A stretch of DNA of 64,000 nt. Source: Omphiscola glabra (taxonomy: Eukaryota; Mollusca; Gastropoda; Lymnaeidae). Shown piece after piece: positions 37,151 through 46,500 of the stretch; position 1 is the first letter of the stretch; every line of letters starts with the position of its first letter. Location of the stretch: contig OZ024797.1 in NCBI GenBank assembly GCA_964017045.1, positions 13,485,062 through 13,549,061 on the forward strand, in the 5' to 3' direction. The notes beneath the pieces were generated by a model. The model ran no database searches. It had not been told where the DNA came from and was given only the letters and a program-made list of their open reading frames with translations. The translations under genes were made by a program, and so were the position numbers.

Positions 37151-37534
37151 TATATAAATCAAAACCATAACCGGTTTCAGTTTGAATGTTGCTTGTTGAA
37201 TGTGTTGTTATAATACACAGCTAATTGCACTAAACTACTGGATAGATACCCAGTATTCTAAACAGCTTAAAGAATTATTGGAGGTATAAGTATGATAGGC
37301 TTATTTTAATCCTGGTGATATTTAGCAATTGTAATGTAATATTTCATATCCACGTGGACATATTTCCAGCACAGGCCTCTGATCACAGATCTAGTTTCAA
37401 GTTCAACTTTGAAAAAAAAAAAAAATGTTTCATAATGCAAAATTTAACTTATTGAATTAAAATCCAATTGAACATTTACTAAAAATGATGTTTATTTAAA
37501 AATAAATAAAAAGATTCGACCACAAATGGAAATA
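37151..37534. other. Gap between convergent genes
   Basis: AT-rich with A-runs. It probably holds the 3' UTR of the minus-strand coiled-coil gene. TTTATT (AATAAA on that strand) occurs near 37491. Confidence 0.35.
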
Positions 37535-40500
37535 CTAAACACTCTGATCAACCAGCTTGCCAGTGTCGTCATCCTCAGTTTCCAGGTTGGACAGCTCCCT
37601 AAGGAAATCCCTTGTCAACCTAGCTACATGATCTTCGTGGTCAGGTTTCTCTGACAAGGTGTCCTTGGTGCGAACAAGCTCCTGAATTTAAAAAACAAAA
37701 TGGCATTATTATTATACAGAGTTTCTAAAACTTTGTCACATCAATTAATGTAAGCAGACCAAAAAGGGTTGGGGGATATTAAATAAAAAATAATTAGGTG
37801 CAGGGAAAACAAATTTCGTGGAGTAAAACTTCAGAATCTTTGGGGGGGGGGGGGGGGGGGGGGGAACGAGCCAATCACTTTTCATGACCCCTGTGTTATG
37901 AGGTCAGCGGCTTGCCTCATTAGCTGGGCTATGGCATACATCATTTTCATAACGTGGGCCTCGGCGCCCCTGTTGTTCAAAGGTTCAGTTTGGGACAGGT
38001 GGCTAATTGTATTTGGTGCTTTTGAACAATGGCAGCAGGTGGTATCCGGTGCCGATCAATTATATGGACAGTGCTTGGTTCTCATCTGTACTACCAGCCT
38101 CTTGTGACGGCTGCTTGGTTTACCACTAAGGGTCGTTTTGCTCGGTCATGGCGTTTTCCGTTCATGCTGTCTTCAAACGACATTCCTGTGAGGTTGGCTT
38201 CCAGCCATACCTTGACACCCAGGTTTGTCTTGACATCCAAATATGTTTTGACACCCAAATAATAATACGCATTGAAGCATTTAGTTGATTTAGTCAAAAT
38301 TTGACAACCGAATATCCCTGGACATCCAATTACAATTCATGTACTTGATTACATTGTTACAATTGTGTTCAACTCATTAACAAGATCAACGGTTGACATG
38401 GTGTTCTGATAAACCTGCTCTCACATCACAAGTTTTAAAGCTTTGCGACTGGATAGATTTATAATAAATGTTCACCTTCAGTTGTTTGTTCTCTTCCAAA
38501 AGATCAGTGACTTTTTGCTGCACAATTTTGTTTTCATTTATCAACAACTCGAGCTGTTTGTTCTGTAAAACGTTGCTACTGTTAGGTTTCGTAGATAAGA
38601 AATCTGAAATAACACACATGTTAGGCAAGACAAAGTTTTTGAAATGTATAGGCAGTGCGTATGTTTATTAATATATATTGCATTTTTCTAGGGAGGTGGG
38701 GGGCATTAATACGTATGTTAGTCAACACAAAGTTTTTGAAATGTATAGGCTATGTAGGCTATGTGTATCTTCTCTTATATATATTACGCTTCTGGCATGA
38801 CTCGTGGATGGCTTTCTATTTAATTGATCCATTTCCGATTCCTTGCTAATCAGCGAATTTGGGATTGAGAGTGAATAATTTGAATAATTCTTTATGTTTG
38901 AAAGAAAGTATGGTTCAATAATGAGTTCAATAGCCAATAGCGCGCAAAATATAATTCCCGATAACTACGCTAAACAATATGTTTTTTATATAACTCAACT
39001 GCGTTTGGCGGGTAATATTTTCTTTCGGAAAATGAAATCGTCTCAGTTTAAGTATGGTGTAAAAATATTCCATTTAAAAGTGGTTGGGGCCAGAGGCGTT
39101 GGCGCCCGGGGATGAGATTCATTTTAAAGCGCCCTCTTTTCCTTTGTTTAACTCTCAAACCCATTATTTTCATCAATAAAATAAAACCAAAGCACATTTT
39201 GTGCGCCCCTAACTAGCTGGCGCCCGGGTACATCTGTACCCCCTGTCCCCCCTCAATACGCTACGCCTCTGGTTGGAGCATCAAAATGTTTAATATAATT
39301 CATGGGCGTGAAATAAAAAGTGTGCGGTGACGTATCAATGGAGAAAAAAAAAAGGGTGGGGGGGGGGGGGGGGAGTAGCTTGAGTTCATGTTTTGTCGAG
39401 TAACTTTAGTAGATGGGAAGTTCACGCATTGTTGCCGCCAATGTTTGGCGGGCTATATCTAGTGTTTATTAATAGGTACACATTGCACATTTTAGGTGGA
39501 AAGGGGACAGGCATCAAACAATGACTTTGTACACTAAACATGACTGGGGTTTTTGAAAATGGGGTGGGTGCAATATTTTTTTTAAAGATGTGATGACATT
39601 TGCATCAATTACAATGTCACAAGGATCTCAAAAAAAATTACATTGCAACTAATAGAACGGCGATGACAAAAGGTGAAACAGAAATATCACATCGATACAT
39701 AAATATACACTAAAAATAGATGGATTGCTTGACAGTTGCAAGGATCTACCACCAATGCTATAGACCAGTGGTCGACAAACTCACTAATCGAAAGAGCCAA
39801 AAGTCATCAGCAGGACGCTTAAAAAAAATTAAGGGCCCAATTTCTTTTAAAGAACCTGTTAAGAACCATGTTTTTCGGATTCAAAACCGATTTGTGGCTG
39901 ACTGGCCGAGCCGCACTCAGGTCGTTAAAGAGCCGAATGTGGCTCGCGAACCGAAATTTTCCGACCTCTGCTATAGGAGAATAACCTATTTCAAACATGT
40001 GATCTAAGACATAATGCAATCATGTTTGGTGAATATGTTGGGGACCATTTCTTGTCAGAAACTTTTAACTTAAATGTTTTGATTGATTGATTGGATCAGC
40101 GGTGTATTGCCAAATTCGTAACAAAGGGTTCGCAGTTAGTATGTCCCCTTATGCCATATCGGTCACTTGAAATTAGTACTTGATTTTAGGCATATTTATT
40201 ATTTTGAACTAACGGTTCGCACGAACCTGACCGAACCGGCTCCAAACCACAGCTGGATTGGATACTTCTATAGCGCTGGTATCCATGCTACTTTAGCATG
40301 CTCACTGCGCTCTGGTTTACTCAAATCTATTAAACAAAAAAGTCTTTAAATGTTTCTTAAATGATTTTCTATCCTTTTCAATACTCCTCAAAGATTGAGG
40401 TAATCTATTCCATAACTTTGGCGCTATCGCTTCTAAAGAGCGCACTCCGTACGACTTTTTTCTGTGTTCATCCACACTGGGAATTTTCAGTAAAGACTGA

Positions 40501-43500
40501 GTTGAGGACCGCAGGTTCTTTAAGGTTACATGTTTATAAAGCAGTTCTTTCAGATATTCCGATGCAGAGCCATCTATGCAGCTGTACGCCAGGGACATAG
40601 TTTTGTGGTTAATGCGCTCTTTAGATATGAAATATTCTTTTGGTTCATTGTATTGTTCGGAGGTCACTTATCTGCATATAACAGCTCCACCGCACCTGAA
40701 TATTTTTGTACCGTCTCCTCGTAACGACGCTTGAAGTCTGCCTTCTCCCACTCCAGTGTCTCCCTAAGTTCTTGTGCCTCTACCAACTCATTCTCTAGTT
40801 GTACCACCCTCATACTCAGTGCATCAACTGTCTCATTTAACGACGACTGCAGAACATAAAGGGGCGTTGGGGAGGGGGCACATATTTATGTACAGACGAA
40901 ATTAAATATGTTCAAAATATGACATGTCCGAATTTAAAAAATTAAATAAAATACTTTTTTTTAAACTCCAATAATCTATTCCATCATTAAAATGAAAACC
41001 CATTGCAAGCTTAAAATTTCACTCACTTTTTTAAAAATAGATTTTATTTATTTATTTTGTTGAAATTTCAGAAATTTCGATAGATGAACGTGTGTATTGG
41101 AAGAATAAGTTCTCTGTGAAGTTGAGCTATCTACAACGTAGGGAAGTTGATAAATGGAAGAAGTTGATGGTTCGTGGCATGTGGCAAGTTAATGAGATGC
41201 TTTTAACTTAAACACAAAAGACACAGAATGGGAATTGTTGATAAAGTTTTTGTTAAATTTAAAATAAAAGGAATGTTTAATACAAATTGCATGTTTCTTT
41301 AAAGACATTTTAACACAGGCTAAATCTGGCGACCCATATTAGGCAGCCTAAATGAAACAATCGAGGCCCAACAGTTGGCTTTGGAAATTAATTTATCATA
41401 TGCGAATGGTAGCATGGAATAAATTCAAGAGTTTGTCTCAGTTTTTTTAACCTACAAACTATAACTAACCAAATTTTAGTGTAATAATATCGGTATGAGA
41501 TGATGACGAATGGGTAAATTGTTTAATAACACTTATCATGAAAGTTTCATCTCAAGTGTTTTATTTCAAGCAATTGAATATAATCTCTGGTTCTGTACTC
41601 CAGGTCAGGACATATTTTCTGGTCTTTTACTCAAGGTCTGTACAAAATATCTGATCTAGTAATCCAAGTTCTGGACAAAATGCCTGATTTAATAGTCCAG
41701 AATTGGAAAGAAATGTCTAGTCCAGTAGTCCATGTCTGGACAAAATGTCCGGTCTATTAGTTCGGTCTGGACAAAATATCTGGTCTAGTAGTCCATGTCT
41801 GGACACAATGTCTGGTCTAGTAGTCCGTGTCTGTACAAAATGTATAGTCCAGTAGTCCATGTCTGGACAAAATGTCTGGTCATAGTCCAGGATTGAACAA
41901 AATGTCTGGTCTAGTAGTTCGATCTGTACAAAATGTCTGGTCCAGTCGTCAATGTCTGGACAAAATGTCTGGTCTAATAGTCCAGGATTGAACAAAATGT
42001 CTAGTCTAGTAGTTCATGTCTGGATAAAATGTCCGGTCTATTATTCGGTCTGGAAAAAATGTCTGATCTAGTAGTCCATGTCTGGACACAATGTCTGGTC
42101 TAGTAGTCCATGTCTGTACAAAATGTCTCGTGTAATAGTCCAGGATTAGACAAAATGTCTGGTTTAGTAGTCCAGGTCTGGACAAAATGTCTGGTCTAGT
42201 AATCCATATCTGGACAAAATGTATGGTCTAGTAATCCATATCGGGACAAAGTGTCTGGTCTAGTAATCCATATCTGGACAAAATGTTGGACCCTGTACTT
42301 CAGCTTTGGACAAATGCCTGGTTATTTATTTATTTTATTTTGTTATAGTTATCGAAAGGAAAATCTATTTGTTACATCATGTATAAGTAGCCCAATAATA
42401 CTTGGACATTTTAGGTTTTAAGTTACATGACGATCATGTCATGTAGTTGATTCGATCTTGTAACGCACCAGTTATTTCTGCGTCTGGGTGAGAATAGCTT
42501 CACTGGTGCATATCTTTATCCACCATACGAAAAGTGCCGCGGGGCTAAATACACGGATATACTTTACCCCTGTGTCCTCAAAACCAACACTTGACGTTCG
42601 GGAAAAAATAATTTACCTCTAAAATTAAATAAAATAATAATCATATATACCGAAGTAACATTGCTTGATAATGAACTGTGTTTTAATGTATCAGGGCGTG
42701 TCTTTTGTTTTTTATCACTGATTTAAAAGGGATTAGCGCATCGGTAATAATCCGGAAAGAAGCTCAAGCCTGGGATTTTAAGTGAAAACATTTCACTACA
42801 TGGAAAACTACACATCCTTTATACCTAGTTACAGGCCATGATTGTGTAGATACTGTAGGCCTATTCATAGCCTATTGGAGTAATTTTAACCACTTTAGTT
42901 GTGTTTTTTTTTTTAAGTGACAAACTGCTGTGACGACAGATTAAATCATCGGCCAAGTCTGCCATGTGACACGCCATGACCATGAGATCTTAGAATGTTA
43001 TGCCCCGGCAGGTTCTGTCAACATGGGACAATCCAAGTGCAGACACTGAGAGTGGCATGATTACCAAGAACATCCTGATCCTTGGCGAAACTTAAGGCCA
43101 AAAATATTTAATTTGTTTTTTATTTAAACATGTGGTAAATGTTGAGAGATATAACCGCGTTTTTTTTTACCATGGCCGCCATCTTGATTGCCCCGACCCG
43201 TGAACTTTTACCGTTTCACGGGTCGGGACAACCAAGATGGCGGCCGCGGAAAATAAAATAACGCACGTTTTTGCTAAAATTAAGAATAAAAAGTTTTTAA
43301 AAAATGACCTAAATGTATCCCTATTAATTATAATTTTTAAAAGTTCATTGGCTGTCTTATTTTAATCCTTTTTATGTTTTCCGCCATTTTTGAACAACGT
43401 GTTCATGGCAGACCTTGTATTTTATTTAATATTCTGAATATTATTTTCGGTGGAACAAAGTGTTTAAAAGTGTATTCGGTAAATGTTGAGAGATATAACC

Positions 43501-46500
43501 ACGTTTTTTTACCATGGCCGTCATCTTGGTTGCCTCGACTCGTGAACTTTTACCGTTTCACGGGTCGGGACAACCAAGATGGCGGCCGTGGAAAAATAAA
43601 ATAACTCACATTATTCCATTAATCAACCAATAAAAATTAGCCACCCTCATATTAATGAAAATGTAACTCTATTAAACAAAAATTAAGGGGAGTGAATTCA
43701 AAACACCAACTTAACAAAACACGCAAATGACGTCATGATTATATCTTCCAACATTAGCCAAGGCAAAACATTTGTTTTTAATTTTTTTTAAATAAACTCA
43801 CGAAAGCAGGTGGTGTTTACATCTCATCAAAATGAAATATTGATTTCAAATAAACCTTAAATTTAAAAAAAAACAGTTTCAATTTACCCCCATCAATTTA
43901 TCGGGTTTTAATGGATCCCTCTTTTCAATGCCTGGCGGACACAACAAACTGCACCTGTTCAATTTTTTGTCTGAGTAAATATGATGTGACGGGACATGTA
44001 CAAATTATCCACTAAATGTACTTTAAAATAACGCTTAAATAATTGTTAGTAACAAGGGCGATCACTTACATTTTTAACTTGCTTCTATTTCTTGTCGTAT
44101 TTTCATTGGTCCTGCCTGGCGAGAAAGGCTCTTAGCCGAAACGATCTTCTATCATTGTCCTGTCTTTTCATTCAAGCTTCTACGTACCTTGACCGCAGTC
44201 CATCGTTAATTATCCTTTAATTGTTAAAGGGGTGCATTTTTTTTTAGCTCTATCATGTCGATTTTAATATAATATTCTTTCCGTCGTTTTCTATTTAATT
44301 TTAACACGGTAATTTGTTATTGACTGCAGACATACTGTTTAGTAGTTAATACATGCATTGTCTTTATCATTCCTTTTGAATTATGATTAATCATGTAACC
44401 TAATTACTCTCTTTGAATTTTTACATTATTTAGGAAAGTCCACACCCCCCCCCCCCCCCCCAAAACACTTAAACTTATCTGGTCAAAAATTGAATATAAA
44501 TGTTCTAGATGACGTCACACTTTCTCCAAAGCCGAACTAAATATCCAAACTATAGTAACATTATAAAGAAGCAGTACCGTCTAGAAAGATAACAACAAAA
44601 ACAGTATACATCTATAGCTACAATAAGACAAGGAGTCGTGTATAAGCAACTGACACATGGACGGTTACAAGAGATAGCCCAAGGACAGTCCAGTTCGCGA
44701 AGAAATTCTTTCCTGAGAAAGATCTACGGACCTTTAAAGGATAATGAGATTGACAGAGACGCCCCAAACAACGAATACGTGTATTAATTTAAGTTGACGA
44801 CAGCATGTCCAGACCTGGAGTACAAGACCAGAAGGGTCAAGGCCATGGATCGGTCACAATGGATGTAGGTGTTGAAGATTTTCATTTTTCTATAAAGCTT
44901 TTGATATGTTTCAGCTTGTTTGCTTTTCAAACGTGTCTCCTATTTCTACACTCTTCTCCGCATCGGTCAAAGTCAGCAGAAGCTCACATGGCTTAAGTTC
45001 ATAGATGTTTCTGACTCCGCACACAGCTGTGTTGATCTCTGCGTCCGCTTTACTTTTATTTATAAATTCGTTTATTTTTAATTGTATTAATTTTTTTGTA
45101 AACTTTTCAGAACAGCCTGAAATTCTAATATAATCTCTTATATAAATTCAAATGGTCAAAATTTACTTTAAAAAACAACGAAATGCGAAACTTTCCAACT
45201 GCACTGAAGTTTTTGAAATCTGATGCTGGTAACGTTCCAACAAATGCGGTTGTGTAAAAGTGCTGTTGACAACACTGCTTATGAAAGGAAGTAGATCGTT
45301 TCAAAAGGTCGGGCTTAAGCCAGTGAGTGGGACTCCTTGAGTCTCCGACACCATGTTACCTTCTAACTTACCAAATCACATTAACTGATAGTATCACATA
45401 CCAACTGACCACATCATATTCTAACTGAAATATTCACGTATGTACCAGCTGACCACATTTTACATAACATTTGAAAACATCACATACCAACTGAGCACTT
45501 CTCATACCAACTGACCACATCACGTATCAACTGACCACACATCCAATACCCATACGGACCACATCACATACCAGCTGACAACACATCACATACCCATACG
45601 GACCACCTCACATACCAACTGACAACATATCACATACCGACTGACCACATTACATACTGACAACATATCACATACCGACTGACCACATCACATGCCAACT
45701 GACCACATCACGATTGCCAACTGACCACATCACCCCTTACCGACTGACCGCGTCACATGCCACTTCACCACATCGCATGCCAACTGACCACATCACCCCT
45801 TACCGACTGACCATATCACTTTTCAGATGTAGTTTGTAATCCTCCAACTCTCCCATCCGCAGCTCCACGCTCATCTCCCGTTTGCTGAGCCGCCACTTCT
45901 CTCTCTTGAGGACGCCGACGACATTTCTGGCCGAGTCGACACCCTCGTGAAACTTCTTGATGATGTTGTCTCTCTCCTCGTCAATATCTTGACCAACAGC
46001 ATTCTGAACATTGGGGAGATACAACAAGTGTTATTTTTTATTATTGATCGGTATGCTGTGTCTTTTGAGTAAGGTGTGCAGAAGTTTGGTGTGGAGTTTT
46101 AGAGGTTTGGTGTAGAGGTTTGATTTAGAGATTTGGAATATAGGATTGTTGTATAGAGGTTTGGTGTAGAGGTTTGTTGTAGAGGTTTGGTGTAGAGGTT
46201 TGGTGTGGAGATTTGGTGTGGAGGCTTGGTGTAGAGGTTTAGATGTTTGGTGTGGAGATTTGGTGTAGAGGTGTGAACGACGTGGGTGTGCTGGCTATAC
46301 ATATCATCACGTTGTCTTAAATAGGACAATGTTTAAACAGATATATTAAAAACCATTTCCTCCCATTGATGAAGAAAAGGCTTTCAAATCCGCTGAAAAA
46401 TAAAACTGGACAGAATTGTTACATGCATGCAGAGCAGTGGCACGCACAACAAGCTCAAACTGGACAGAATTGTTACATGCATGCAGAGCAGTGGCAAGCA

